56,767 bases of DNA, from the NCBI GenBank assembly GCA_016930715.1, contig JAFGGC010000045.1, forward strand, positions 1 through 56,767, read 5' to 3'. Below are positions 41,494 through 49,550 of this stretch, in pieces. This stretch comes from Endomicrobiales bacterium. GTDB taxonomy: Bacteria > Elusimicrobiota > Endomicrobiia > Endomicrobiales > JAFGGC01. Every line of letters begins with the position of its first letter. Position 1 is the stretch's first letter. Made by a program: the position numbers and the translations under genes. The notes below the pieces were generated by a model. It was not told where the DNA came from and searched no databases. It worked only from the letters and a program-made list of their open reading frames with translations.

Positions 41494-42852
41494 CTCCCGC
41501 TCTCGCTTATCCCCCCCCTTTTTTTTCAGCCGCCCGTTCAACTCAACCGCAAGCTTTTTTATCTCCCTTATCTTCTCCCACTCTCCGACGGAAAATAGGG
41601 GATAGGCGGAGTTGTTGTGCCAGAGCGGGTCATCGGACGGAAGTTGTTCTTGAACCTTTTCCCAGTCTGCCGTGTGCGGTATCGGAGAATACTCGGAAAG
41701 CGAAACTTTCGCCCCGGCCTCATGCGCAAACCACGCGGATTTCTCGGCCTCGTAGAATCCTTGCCCGGGCGTCCCTATCATCATATATGCGGCGAACTCC
41801 CCTTTTTCATATCCGGCTTCTCTTAAATACCCGCAGGCCGTTAAAAACTCCCCGCTTTCCACCTTCCCCCCGGTCTTGGCCTGTTTTTTGCTGTCCGCGG
41901 TCTCAAGGGATATCCTCGGCATTACAAAACCTGTCTGCTTCATCAGGCGCGCGGTCTTCCCTGACAGGAACCTCGCGTTCAGCCCGTTCGGCGTGTGGAA
42001 GAAAACGTCCGTTTTCTTCTTTATGACGCGCTCTAAAACTTCATCGATACTTCCTTCCGGATTATAGAGCAGCGCGTCGTCATAAAACGCGATGTTCTTA
42101 ACACCGGTTCGTCCGAGCATATCTATCTCCGACGCGACTTTTTCCGGGTCTTTCAAGGTAATTTCACCGCCGCATATATAAGAAGACGCGCAGTAGGTGC
42201 ACCTGAAAGGACATCCGTAGCTCATTCTAATGGCGGCGTGTCCGGGATTACGGTAGCCGTCATACGCCGGCGCGGGAAAATCCGCAAAAGCCCCCGGGCG
42301 GTACGAATTTTTATCCAGAACACCCAGATCTTCCAGAAGTCCATATAGACCTTTCAGGGAATTCCCGGGCAGAACATGGTCGGCGCCGGAATTGGCTTTC
42401 GCGTGGTCAAGACACAGGGTCGCGTAGTTGCCGCCGAGAAGAACCGGGACTCCGGGTTCCGCCGACTTCAACACTCTCACTACCTCGAATACACCGGGAT
42501 ACCAATAGGTCATTACTGAAGTGACCAGCGCCGCGTCAAAAGGCCTTGCTTTTTCTATTTCTTTTTTTAGGGCTTCCCCCGGCAGGCCGTACCTCTTCCA
42601 TACCCTCGGCACGTCCTTTAAAACCTCTGGCTTCGGGACTTCCAGCGAGTAGAACTTCCCGCATCCCCAGTTGTCGGACCTGTTTTTCGGCGCCTCCGGA
42701 TGGTTCCTGTCAAGGCAGTCGATGAGTTTTGTCTGAAGGCCGGCGTTTTTTAAAATCGCTCCTATGTAAAGGAGGCCGAGGGGCCTGAGCCAGAGGTCGT
42801 AGGCGGCAAAGTCATAGATGGGGGGGTTAATGAGAAGAAGTTTCTTTTTCAT
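41476..42852 (-). CDS. B12-binding radical SAM protein
   Basis: 458 residues from ATG 42852, where the family N-terminus (MKKKLLLINPPIYDF) begins; the frame is open further upstream into the right repeat but that part is repeat-derived. Cobalamin-binding-like Rossmann domain (about 1-140: LRPLGLLYIGAILKNAG; ALVTSVMTYWYPG; VLLGGNYATL), then the radical SAM barrel with YGCPFRCTYC (CxxxCxxC) near residue 215 and a C-terminal region. Such enzymes use a [4Fe-4S] cluster and SAM for radical methyl transfer or rearrangement; the substrate is unknown. Its last residues (EAGCFT) are encoded by the left repeat, and the stop lies inside parS. The gene is bracketed by the inverted repeats. Confidence 0.88.
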   Translation of the reverse strand: MKKKLLLINPPIYDFAAYDLWLRPLGLLYIGAILKNAGLQTKLIDCLDRNHPEAPKNRSDNWGCGKFYSLEVPKPEVLKDVPRVWKRYGLPGEALKKEIEKARPFDAALVTSVMTYWYPGVFEVVRVLKSAEPGVPVLLGGNYATLCLDHAKANSGADHVLPGNSLKGLYGLLEDLGVLDKNSYRPGAFADFPAPAYDGYRNPGHAAIRMSYGCPFRCTYCASSYICGGEITLKDPEKVASEIDMLGRTGVKNIAFYDDALLYNPEGSIDEVLERVIKKKTDVFFHTPNGLNARFLSGKTARLMKQTGFVMPRISLETADSKKQAKTGGKVESGEFLTACGYLREAGYEKGEFAAYMMIGTPGQGFYEAEKSAWFAHEAGAKVSLSEYSPIPHTADWEKVQEQLPSDDPLWHNNSAYPLFSVGEWEKIREIKKLAVELNGRLKKKGGDKREREAGCFT

Positions 42853-42906
42853 CAAATGGATTATAGCAAATTGCGGAAAGGGTGAGGAAGAAAGGGGGAA
42901 GAGGAA

Positions 42907-43102
42907 AGCGGGATGTTTCACGTGAAACATATCGCTCGGAACGAATTTCAAAAAAGACGCCCTCTCCACACCCCCGGGGCTCCGCTGTGACCTTCCGTGA
43001 TAGCAAAAGTCGGGTCACAAAGGCTGTTTTTGAAATTGTTCCTCGCTCTTCCATGAAAGGCACAACGCCTCGGTGAAAACTTACCTCTCGCTCAACTGGG
43101 AA
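42907..43102. repeat. Right arm of the 200-bp inverted repeat carrying parS
   Basis: Inverted copy of 41296-41493. It holds the only recognisable content of the 326-base gene-free stretch 42853-43178, apart from the upstream region of the radical SAM gene and a degenerate extra module at 43101-43142. Confidence 0.9.
42914..42929. promoter_or_regulatory. parS site 2
   Basis: TGTTTCACGTGAAACA, identical to site 1, in the right repeat, 1.4 kb from site 1 and 62 bases upstream of the radical SAM start codon. Confidence 0.95.
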
Positions 43103-43142
43103 AGCCGGGCCATAAAGAATGTTTCTGCAATTATTCCTCGCT
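43101..43142. repeat. Degenerate tandem module of the parS repeat
   Basis: About 42 bases (AAAGCCGGGCCATAAAGAAT onward to CCTCGCT) match the 43007-43050 part of the right repeat at roughly three quarters of positions. It suggests the repeat grew by duplication of a module that lacks parS. Confidence 0.6.
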
Positions 43143-43178
43143 TCGACGGAAATAAAAGGACTCAACGATTCGGCTCGG

Positions 43179-43877
43179 CTATTCTCTCGAGGTTTTTTGA
43201 AGGCGTTTCATTACTCCGCCTTTAAGATTGGTCAGCTCTCTAAGCGCGTCGGATGCTATCCATCTGGCGGCGGGATCATCCGAAGTCAGTATCTTTTTGG
43301 CGGTTTTTACCGCCAGGCCGCGCAGTGCCAAATTACGTTTTCCTATCTGCCTCAACGCCCAGTTGACGGCCTTTTTGACAAAATTTCTGGAATCGCGCGA
43401 TTCCCTGGCAATGATCGAAAGAAATTTTACGAAAGGTGCGTTGCCGGATTCCTTGTCGTGGACCGACAGCGCCGCCATCAGCACGAAACCGGCTCTTTTG
43501 ACGAACTCTTCGTTTCTTTTTGACCACTCAGCCGCCTTTTTGTAAGCGAATGGCGTCCTGTCAAAAAGGTTCGATACCACCTGATCGCACACGTCCCAGG
43601 AATCAAAATCACTCGCCCATTTTTCCATTTGTTTTTCAGTAACTTTTTGTGGTGGACCTATGAATCCCGCGAGCAGCCTTGCTTCGTGTATCCCGGTCCT
43701 CCAGAGTTTTAGCGAGAGATCCTGGTCTTTGCCGATCTCTTTTGCGAGATCCCTGATTGAAGGTATGTTGACGCCAAGGGCCTTGCGCGTGTTTATGCCG
43801 TAGCGCGCCAGCCCTGCCAGGTTTTCCGGTTTGGCCCGGGACTTCAATGCTCTAACAGCAAAATTCGCATTATGCAT
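43179..43877 (-). CDS. DNA alkylation repair protein, AlkD-like HEAT repeat
   Basis: 232 residues, all-helical. Matches the AlkD/AlkC superfamily in arrangement: repeated helical hairpins, YGINTRKALGVNIPSIRDLAKEIGKD near the start, SWDVCDQV near 120 (the family's W-D region that lines the DNA-binding cleft), VNWALRQIGKRN near 178. AlkD-type glycosylases excise bulky or cationic alkylated bases without base flipping. The start ATG overlaps no neighbour; a 7-base gap links it with the HAD gene upstream. Confidence 0.85.
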   Translation of the reverse strand: MHNANFAVRALKSRAKPENLAGLARYGINTRKALGVNIPSIRDLAKEIGKDQDLSLKLWRTGIHEARLLAGFIGPPQKVTEKQMEKWASDFDSWDVCDQVVSNLFDRTPFAYKKAAEWSKRNEEFVKRAGFVLMAALSVHDKESGNAPFVKFLSIIARESRDSRNFVKKAVNWALRQIGKRNLALRGLAVKTAKKILTSDDPAARWIASDALRELTNLKGGVMKRLQKTSRE

Positions 43878-43884
43878 TGTATTA

Positions 43885-44562
43885 TTAGTATGTTTTTACT
43901 CTGCAGGTCTTGTCAAGATACGTTATTATCTCCACCATCTTCTCGACAATCACGTCCGCTTCCCTGAGATAGTATTTCGGAAGGCTCGTCGTCACGGCAA
44001 ATGTGAACATCCCCGCTTTTTTCGCCGCCCTTATCCCGTAGGGCGCGTTTTCTATGACGACGCACTCCCTTGCCTTGAGCTTCAGCATTTTCGCCGCTTT
44101 CAGGTACGGCGCGGGGTGCGGCTTGCCTGTTTTCACGTCGCTGCCGGTTACTATCGCGTCAAATTGCCCGAAAATCCTTTCCGGCAGTATTTTTTTTACC
44201 TCGCTTTTGTTGGTTCCTGTTACGAGCGCAAGCATATAGCCCTTGCTTTTAAGGCACTTTATTATCTCGGTTACGTCCTTGAAAATGTTAAGTCGGAAAT
44301 ATTTCTTGAATATTTTTTCCCGACGGAAATACACGTCCTTCAGTATCCTCTTCGTCGGCCTCACGCCGGCTTTTTTAAGGAAATCCGACGTCGATTTTTC
44401 CCATTTTTCGCCTTCCCGCATGTAGATATCGTACGCCGTTACGCGCGCGCCGTAGGTTTTAAGAGTTTCGTACCACGCGATGAAATGGTAAGGCATTGAA
44501 TCCACTATAACGCCGTCCATGTCGAACAATACGGCCTGCGGTTTTCTGATCAACTTCTTCAT
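43885..44562 (-). CDS. HAD-family phosphatase (beta-phosphoglucomutase-like)
   Basis: 225 residues. Motif I FDMDGVIVDS near 13-22 with the nucleophile Asp, motif II LVTGTNKSE near 112, Lys-containing motif KTGKPHPAPY near 145 and motif IV ENAPYGIRAAKKAG near 170. The cap is of the C1 type, as in beta-phosphoglucomutase and GPH phosphatases. Substrate cannot be inferred. Probably cotranscribed with the AlkD-like gene. Confidence 0.86.
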   Translation of the reverse strand: MKKLIRKPQAVLFDMDGVIVDSMPYHFIAWYETLKTYGARVTAYDIYMREGEKWEKSTSDFLKKAGVRPTKRILKDVYFRREKIFKKYFRLNIFKDVTEIIKCLKSKGYMLALVTGTNKSEVKKILPERIFGQFDAIVTGSDVKTGKPHPAPYLKAAKMLKLKARECVVIENAPYGIRAAKKAGMFTFAVTTSLPKYYLREADVIVEKMVEIITYLDKTCRVKTY

Positions 44563-44688
44563 TTGGCCTCTGTAGCTTTCTCGGGGCGGTGTTTTGGGGA
44601 GTTGCGGGCCCGGCGATCGCGCACGAACCCTGCCGCCTTCTGTCTTTTTGCCTCGTCAGACTCCGGATTTTAAGCTTGACCGCCGTGT

Positions 44689-45219
44689 TTACGGGTTCCT
44701 TCCGAGCTGTTTTCTGTAAACTTCCCTCAGTTCCCCGAAAAAATCCCCGGCCGTCTTTGAAAGGTAATCCGGGTAGGTCCATTCCAGGCCCCTGTAGCTT
44801 CCGGCCTTGTAGACAAGGGTTATCTCGGCGTATATACCGCCGGCAAGGTATATCCTGTGGCTAAAATCTTTCGTGGAAGCAAGGACCAGTTTCGACTCGT
44901 TGAGATATCCGGGGTCTATGTTGACCCTCCTATGGGGGCCTTTCGCAAATTTTGATTCAATTTTATTGGTCTTTTGCTTTACAACTGCCAGCCCATCTGG
45001 CGGCGCAAGGCGCTCAAAACCCACCCACCAGCGGATAAGCCCCTTGCCCATCTCCTTTTCATAGTAGTTGGTAAAATCGAACGGCACGGCCGCGCTCCTG
45101 CAGTCTATCGAGCCGAACTCCGCCGAAAGGGCGCCTTCGGCCTCTGCCGCGAGCGCCTCGTCCGCGCACAGTATGCCCGCGAAAAGCTTAGCTTTTTCCG
45201 GAACCGTCACTCTTCCCAT
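44689..45219 (-). CDS. DUF4416 family protein
   Basis: 176 residues. Matches the DUF4416 family (sometimes mislabelled GTP-binding): KLFAGILCADEALAA at the start, FDFTNYYEKEMGKGLIRWWVGFERL, RRVNIDPGYLNESKLVLASTKDFSHRIYL in the middle and EWTYPDYLSKTAGDFF near the end. Conserved acidic and histidine residues suggest a metal or nucleotide ligand. Function unknown. It follows the YdjM-like gene by 21 bases. The 126 bases after it hold nothing I can identify. Confidence 0.85.
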   Translation of the reverse strand: MGRVTVPEKAKLFAGILCADEALAAEAEGALSAEFGSIDCRSAAVPFDFTNYYEKEMGKGLIRWWVGFERLAPPDGLAVVKQKTNKIESKFAKGPHRRVNIDPGYLNESKLVLASTKDFSHRIYLAGGIYAEITLVYKAGSYRGLEWTYPDYLSKTAGDFFGELREVYRKQLGRNP

Positions 45220-45240
45220 TTATCCTCAATCCGCGCCCGT

Positions 45241-45690
45241 TCAGCCACGCTCTTGACGGACGCTCTCTTTTGAATAATCAAAAATCTTTCTCGCGTGGTA
45301 TCCGTTTTTAGCCCTGAACGACAAAAAGTACGTCAACGGCAGCGTTTTATTGAACATCTGGTCGACGAGAAGATGCTGGCCTATCCCGGCGCATATGCCA
45401 ATAAGCCATACCTCCCTCGTAAAATAGGCCATCGCGCCCAGAATAAAAATTATCTCGTACGAATGCAGAAAAAGACGCGTTTTTTCAAGCCTTGACGCGT
45501 TGCAGGTCTCCATGAAATGGGATGGGGAAAAACTTTTTTGCCTGTATTCCAGCTTGTAGTCTATAAGGTGGTCGAGATCGATCCCTATGCCTGAAACAAG
45601 TATCCAAATCGCGAGCTCCGCCGAAGACGTCAGGGCGTATGCCGCCCCCCCGGCCACCGCCGAACCTATCGCGTGCGTTTTTATGTCCAC
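45241..45690 (-). CDS. YdjM-like membrane-bound metal-dependent hydrolase
   Basis: 149 residues with three or four hydrophobic helices. The early HAIGSAVAGG, then GIDLDHLIDY (about 37-46) and GIGQHLLVDQ (about 104-113) carry the His and Asp residues that give the family its metal-dependent-hydrolase name. Substrate is unknown. It is divergent from the histidine kinase across a 180-base gap. Confidence 0.78.
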   Translation of the reverse strand: MDIKTHAIGSAVAGGAAYALTSSAELAIWILVSGIGIDLDHLIDYKLEYRQKSFSPSHFMETCNASRLEKTRLFLHSYEIIFILGAMAYFTREVWLIGICAGIGQHLLVDQMFNKTLPLTYFLSFRAKNGYHARKIFDYSKESVRQERG

Positions 45691-45790
45691 GATTCCTGTC
45701 CTTTTTCGTCATATTATGTCATAAAAGCCCCGATTTTGCAATTCCACCCGCCGGTAAACGTTCCCGGACCATTTCGGCTCCTATTGTCTT

Positions 45791-45818
45791 TTGAGTGTTT
45801 TTATTGTAGGATTATACT
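45791..45818 (+). promoter_or_regulatory. Possible promoter for the histidine kinase
   Basis: TTGAGT at 45791-45796, 16 bases, TATACT at 45813-45818, about 50 bases upstream of the start. Confidence 0.4.
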
Positions 45819-45870
45819 CGTCCGGAGCGACGCCCGGCGTTTACGGCAAAAAATCTTAAGCGGGGCATTT

Positions 45871-48711
45871 ATGCCGTCAAAACCGATTTTTTCAAGAATT
45901 CCCTGGCCGCCCTTCATCGTTTTCACCGTCCTTTTCGTTTCTATCCTCTCCGGCGGCATATACTACTTCTCGTTCGAGAAAAAAATCCTCAAGAACGAAA
46001 AAATAACGGAGCTCACGACCACCGCCAACCTCAAGGTGGACCGCGTAGTCGAATGGCGCAAAACCAGAATATACGAAATTCCCGCCATCTTCGGCCACCC
46101 TCTCGCTGCCAGGCGTTTCCGGTCCCTTATCAATAATCCCGGCGACAGGAAACTCGCTAATAACATGCGCGAATGGCTCACCGAGATGTCAAAACACAAA
46201 GACTACTATACCATTACGGTGGTCGACAGAAACGCCAAGGAAGTCCTTTCTTGCGGCGAACGCAAAACACCCCTTTCGCCCGCCGAACTTGACGCGTCTT
46301 TAGAAGCGATGAAGAACAAAAAACCGTATCTTTCCAATCTCCACTCAGCCAAACCGGTTGACATCGTACACCTTGACCTCAACGTGCCTCTCATACTTGA
46401 CAATGAATGCTTCGGCGCGGTATTCATACGCATCGACCCCGGAATTTACCTGTTCCCCATGATACAGCTCTGGCCTTCCACAAGCCAGACCGCCGAATCC
46501 CTGCTTGTAATGAAAAAAGGGGAAGAAATCGTATTCCTGAACAACTTGCGTTTTAAAAAGGATTCTGCAATGAAGTTCAGGGTTCCGTTAAGCTCGACCT
46601 CCCTTCCGGCGGTCGCCGCGGTAAAAGGCCACAGGGGAATTTTCGAGGGCCGCGACTACCGCGGAGAAAACGTTGTTTCTTTCGTGGCCGAAATCCCGGA
46701 TTGCGACTGGTATCTTATCGCCAAGATAGACGAAGCCGAAATTTTCAGGGACATAAACCGTTTTCGCCACCTCGTGTTTTCCATCATTATACTTCTCATC
46801 CTCTCGTCCGGCCTCGCCGTTTCTCTTATGTGGTATAAGCGCTACGAGTGGTTCTTGAAACGCGAAGAGGCTCTTTCCGTGGAAAAAGAAGCGATTCGCC
46901 AGCATTACGCTCTTTTCACCAAATACGCCAACGACGCCATACTCCTTGCTAACATTGAGCGCAAAATAATCGACGTCAACGAAAGGGCCATTGAGCTCTA
47001 CGGCTATTCCCGCGAGGAGTTTTATGAAAAATACGTCGAAGATCTTCGCGCCCGTGAAACAAGAGGTTCCCTTGACAAGGTTCTAAAAACGGTCGAAAAA
47101 TTCGGCGGCCTTGTCTTTGAAACCTCCCACGTTTCGAAGGACGGCGCGGTGTTTCCCGTTGAGGTCAGCTCCAGAATAATAAACATCGGCGGAAATAAAT
47201 TCATACACGCCATAATCCGAGACATAACCGACAGGAAGGCCGCAGACAAATCCCTGAAGGAAAGCGAAGACAAGTACCGCCTGTTTTTTGAGAACATTCT
47301 CCACTGCGTTGCCGTTTACAAACCGGAAAACGACGGCGAGAACTTCGTTTTCACCGGTTTCAACGCCGCGGCCGAAAAAGCCGACAACATCTCCCGCGAC
47401 AAAGTGCTTGGCAAGCGCGTCACGGACGTTTTCCCCGCGGTAAAGGAGTTCGGGCTCTTCGGCGTTTTCCAGATGGTCCACAAGGACGGCGTTGTCCGCC
47501 ACCACCCGATAACGTTATACAAGGACCACCGGCTGACCGGCTGGCGCGACAATTTCGTCTTCAAGCTTCCCACGGGCGAGATAGTCTCGGTATACCGCGA
47601 CGCGACCAAGGAAAAGCTGTCCGAGATGGAGCTGAAAATCAGCGAAGAAAAATACAGGGCGCTTGTCGAAAACGCCGGCGTCCCCATTTTCTCGATAAAC
47701 AGGGAAGGCGTGTTCCTTGTCCTCAATTCAACCGCGTGCAGGTACATGAACAAAAGCGCGGAAGAACTAACCGGGAAAACCCTTTGGGACATATATCCGA
47801 AAGACACGGCCGACGTCTACATTAAAACAATCAGGAAAATCATCGATTCCCGCAAGGGCGAAATAATCGAGTCCAAATCCGTCAAGGGGGGAAACAGCTA
47901 TTATTTCCTGACCAACATTCAGCCCATATTCGAACGCGACGGCCTGGTCATAAGCGTCCAGTGCATAGTTCACGACATGACCGCCATGAAAAAAGCCGAG
48001 GCCGAGAAGGAAAAATACAGGGCGCAGCTGATACAGTCAAGCAAGATGGCGGCGCTCGGCCAGATGGCGGCCGGCATCACGCACGAGATAAACAACCCTA
48101 TGACGATAATCCTCGGCAACACCCAGCACATGCTCTCGATGGACAGCTACGACGCCGAAACCGTCCAGATTTTGAACGAGATGCACGACGCCGCCCAGAG
48201 ATGCAGGAAGATAATCCTTGACCTTCTTGATTTTTCACGGACCAAAGAAATGATATTCGAGCCGAAGCTCGTAAACCAGCTCGTGGACAAGGTCTTGGGG
48301 ATGATAAACCTTCAGGTCGAGCTCGATAACTCAATTGTAACGAAAAACTACGCCGAGAACCTGCCTCCGGCAAAGATGAGCTCCGTGCACATAGAGCAGG
48401 TGCTTGTCAACATCATACTTAACGCGGGCCAAGCCATGCCGGGCGGGGGGGCATTGACCGTGGCGACAAGGCTGTCCGAAGACGCCAAACACATCGAAAT
48501 ATCCGTATCCGACACGGGCGTCGGCATGAGCGAGGAGGTCATATCCCGGCTTTTCGAACCCTTCTTCACGACAAAACCGAAAGGCACGGGCCTGGGCCTT
48601 GCCGTGTCTTACGGCATAATCCAGCAGCACGACGGCAGTATCAAGGCCGCAAGCCCGGGCCCCGGGCGGGGCACTACCTTCACCATCAAGCTCCCCGTTG
48701 CCAACACGTAA
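45871..48711 (+). CDS. Membrane sensor histidine kinase with three PAS domains
   Basis: 946 residues from ATG 45871, placed directly before the first membrane helix; the frame is open upstream but that extension is unlikely. TM1 (about 13-33), an external sensor region with a CACHE-like pattern (about 35-295), TM2 (about 299-320), three PAS segments (about 345-460, 470-585 and 590-705; DITDRKAAD marks the end of the first) and a HisKA domain with phospho-acceptor His738 (ITHEINNPM). A HATPase follows with N box NIILNAGQAM near 847, DTGVGMS near 882 and GTGLGLAVSYG near 905. No receiver is fused, so its partner may be one of the stand-alone receivers. Placed just upstream of rpmH. Confidence 0.9.
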   Translation: MPSKPIFSRIPWPPFIVFTVLFVSILSGGIYYFSFEKKILKNEKITELTTTANLKVDRVVEWRKTRIYEIPAIFGHPLAARRFRSLINNPGDRKLANNMREWLTEMSKHKDYYTITVVDRNAKEVLSCGERKTPLSPAELDASLEAMKNKKPYLSNLHSAKPVDIVHLDLNVPLILDNECFGAVFIRIDPGIYLFPMIQLWPSTSQTAESLLVMKKGEEIVFLNNLRFKKDSAMKFRVPLSSTSLPAVAAVKGHRGIFEGRDYRGENVVSFVAEIPDCDWYLIAKIDEAEIFRDINRFRHLVFSIIILLILSSGLAVSLMWYKRYEWFLKREEALSVEKEAIRQHYALFTKYANDAILLANIERKIIDVNERAIELYGYSREEFYEKYVEDLRARETRGSLDKVLKTVEKFGGLVFETSHVSKDGAVFPVEVSSRIINIGGNKFIHAIIRDITDRKAADKSLKESEDKYRLFFENILHCVAVYKPENDGENFVFTGFNAAAEKADNISRDKVLGKRVTDVFPAVKEFGLFGVFQMVHKDGVVRHHPITLYKDHRLTGWRDNFVFKLPTGEIVSVYRDATKEKLSEMELKISEEKYRALVENAGVPIFSINREGVFLVLNSTACRYMNKSAEELTGKTLWDIYPKDTADVYIKTIRKIIDSRKGEIIESKSVKGGNSYYFLTNIQPIFERDGLVISVQCIVHDMTAMKKAEAEKEKYRAQLIQSSKMAALGQMAAGITHEINNPMTIILGNTQHMLSMDSYDAETVQILNEMHDAAQRCRKIILDLLDFSRTKEMIFEPKLVNQLVDKVLGMINLQVELDNSIVTKNYAENLPPAKMSSVHIEQVLVNIILNAGQAMPGGGALTVATRLSEDAKHIEISVSDTGVGMSEEVISRLFEPFFTTKPKGTGLGLAVSYGIIQQHDGSIKAASPGPGRGTTFTIKLPVANT

Positions 48712-48718
48712 CCCCCAT

Positions 48719-48747
48719 TTGACACCGCACTGATATTTAGGTATAAT
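48719..48747 (+). promoter_or_regulatory. Consensus promoter for rpmH-rnpA
   Basis: TTGACA at 48719-48724, 17 bases, TATAAT at 48742-48747: perfect in all three parameters, as expected for a ribosomal protein gene. It starts a few bases after the kinase stop. Confidence 0.8.
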
Positions 48748-48786
48748 TTCGATTCAAAATCAAATATATTTAACGGAGCAGAACAT

Positions 48787-48924
48787 ATGACTAAACGCAC
48801 GTTCCAGCCCAACAGGCACCGCCGCAAACAGAAGATAGGGTTCAGGGCCCGCATGAGCACCAAGGGCGGCAGAAAAGTGCTTTCACGGCGCAGAAGTAAA
48901 GGGCGCCGCGTCCTTTCAGCCTAA
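48787..48924 (+). CDS. rpmH: Ribosomal protein bL34
   Basis: 45 residues, [20 protein letters not shown] and a basic tail: the standard bL34, a small 50S subunit protein. CGGAGC lies about six bases before the ATG. Its TAA overlaps the rnpA start (TAATG). It is the first gene of the origin-type cluster. Confidence 0.97.
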   Translation: MTKRTFQPNRHRRKQKIGFRARMSTKGGRKVLSRRRSKGRRVLSA

Positions 48925-49286
48925 TGGGCTTACGTCATACCTTCAGGCATTTCGATAAAATGCACGACACCGGGGACTTCAAAAGAGCCCTCAGATACGG
49001 CCGGAGGTTGGTACATCCGGCGCTTTTCATTTATATATATAAAAGAAAGGACGGCGCCAGGACCCGGCGGCTCGGCCTGGTGACAAGCCACAAGATAGGC
49101 AAGGCGGCCGACCGGAACCGCGTCAAGAGGCGCTTGAGGGAGCTGTTCAGGCTGAACAAGCATTATCTTGAGCCCGGAATAGACATTATTATGATGCCCA
49201 AAGAAGCCTCGGTGCTCCTGAACTGGCGGCAGCTCGGCTCCATTGTGATGTCCCAGTGGCAAAAAGCGGGTATCATTTCAAAATGA
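48924..49286 (+). CDS. rnpA: RNase P protein component
   Basis: 120 residues. It supports the RNA subunit in cleaving 5' leaders from tRNA precursors. The family RNR motif is clear (KIGKAADRNRVKRRLRE, about 56-72), preceded by RLGLVTS. The ATG overlaps the rpmH stop, and its own stop overlaps the yidD start. The RNA subunit gene is not in the window. Confidence 0.94.
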   Translation: MGLRHTFRHFDKMHDTGDFKRALRYGRRLVHPALFIYIYKRKDGARTRRLGLVTSHKIGKAADRNRVKRRLRELFRLNKHYLEPGIDIIMMPKEASVLLNWRQLGSIVMSQWQKAGIISK

Positions 49287-49489
49287 AGGATGTTCTCCTT
49301 TTTCTGATAAATCTTTACAGGTTGTTTTCGCGGGCTTTCCCGCCCAGGTGCCGTTTCCATCCCAGCTGTTCGGAATACGCCCGCGGCGCCGTCGAAAAAC
49401 ACGGGGCGCTCCGCGGAACCTACCTGTCGGCAAAAAGGCTCCTGAAGTGCCATCCGTTCAACAGCGGAGGGTACGATCCTGTGCCTTAA
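49283..49489 (+). CDS. yidD: Membrane insertion efficiency factor YidD
   Basis: 68 residues from ATG 49283, overlapping the rnpA stop (ATGA). Hydrophobic N-terminal helix (VLLFLINLYRLF), then the family core with CRFHPSCSEYARGAVEKHG and KRLLKCHPFNSGGYDPVP. YidD aids YidC-dependent membrane insertion. Sits between rnpA and yidC as in most bacteria. Confidence 0.94.
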   Translation: MKDVLLFLINLYRLFSRAFPPRCRFHPSCSEYARGAVEKHGALRGTYLSAKRLLKCHPFNSGGYDPVP

Positions 49490-49550
49490 CATCAGGTACT
49501 AGGTATAAGTTAAACTTTAACGTCAAATTCAACGCAAGGATATAATAAAA

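Noticed and set aside
41108-41605. Protein-coding ORFs running through the left parS arm
   Set aside because: They overlap parA and the radical SAM gene on the other strand and owe their openness to the palindromic repeat; no start with a ribosome site and no known family.
42827-43165. A 112-codon ORF across the right parS arm, upstream of the radical SAM gene
   Set aside because: It is the arm read in another frame (YVSRET through parS), lacks homology and overlaps the true start of the radical SAM gene.
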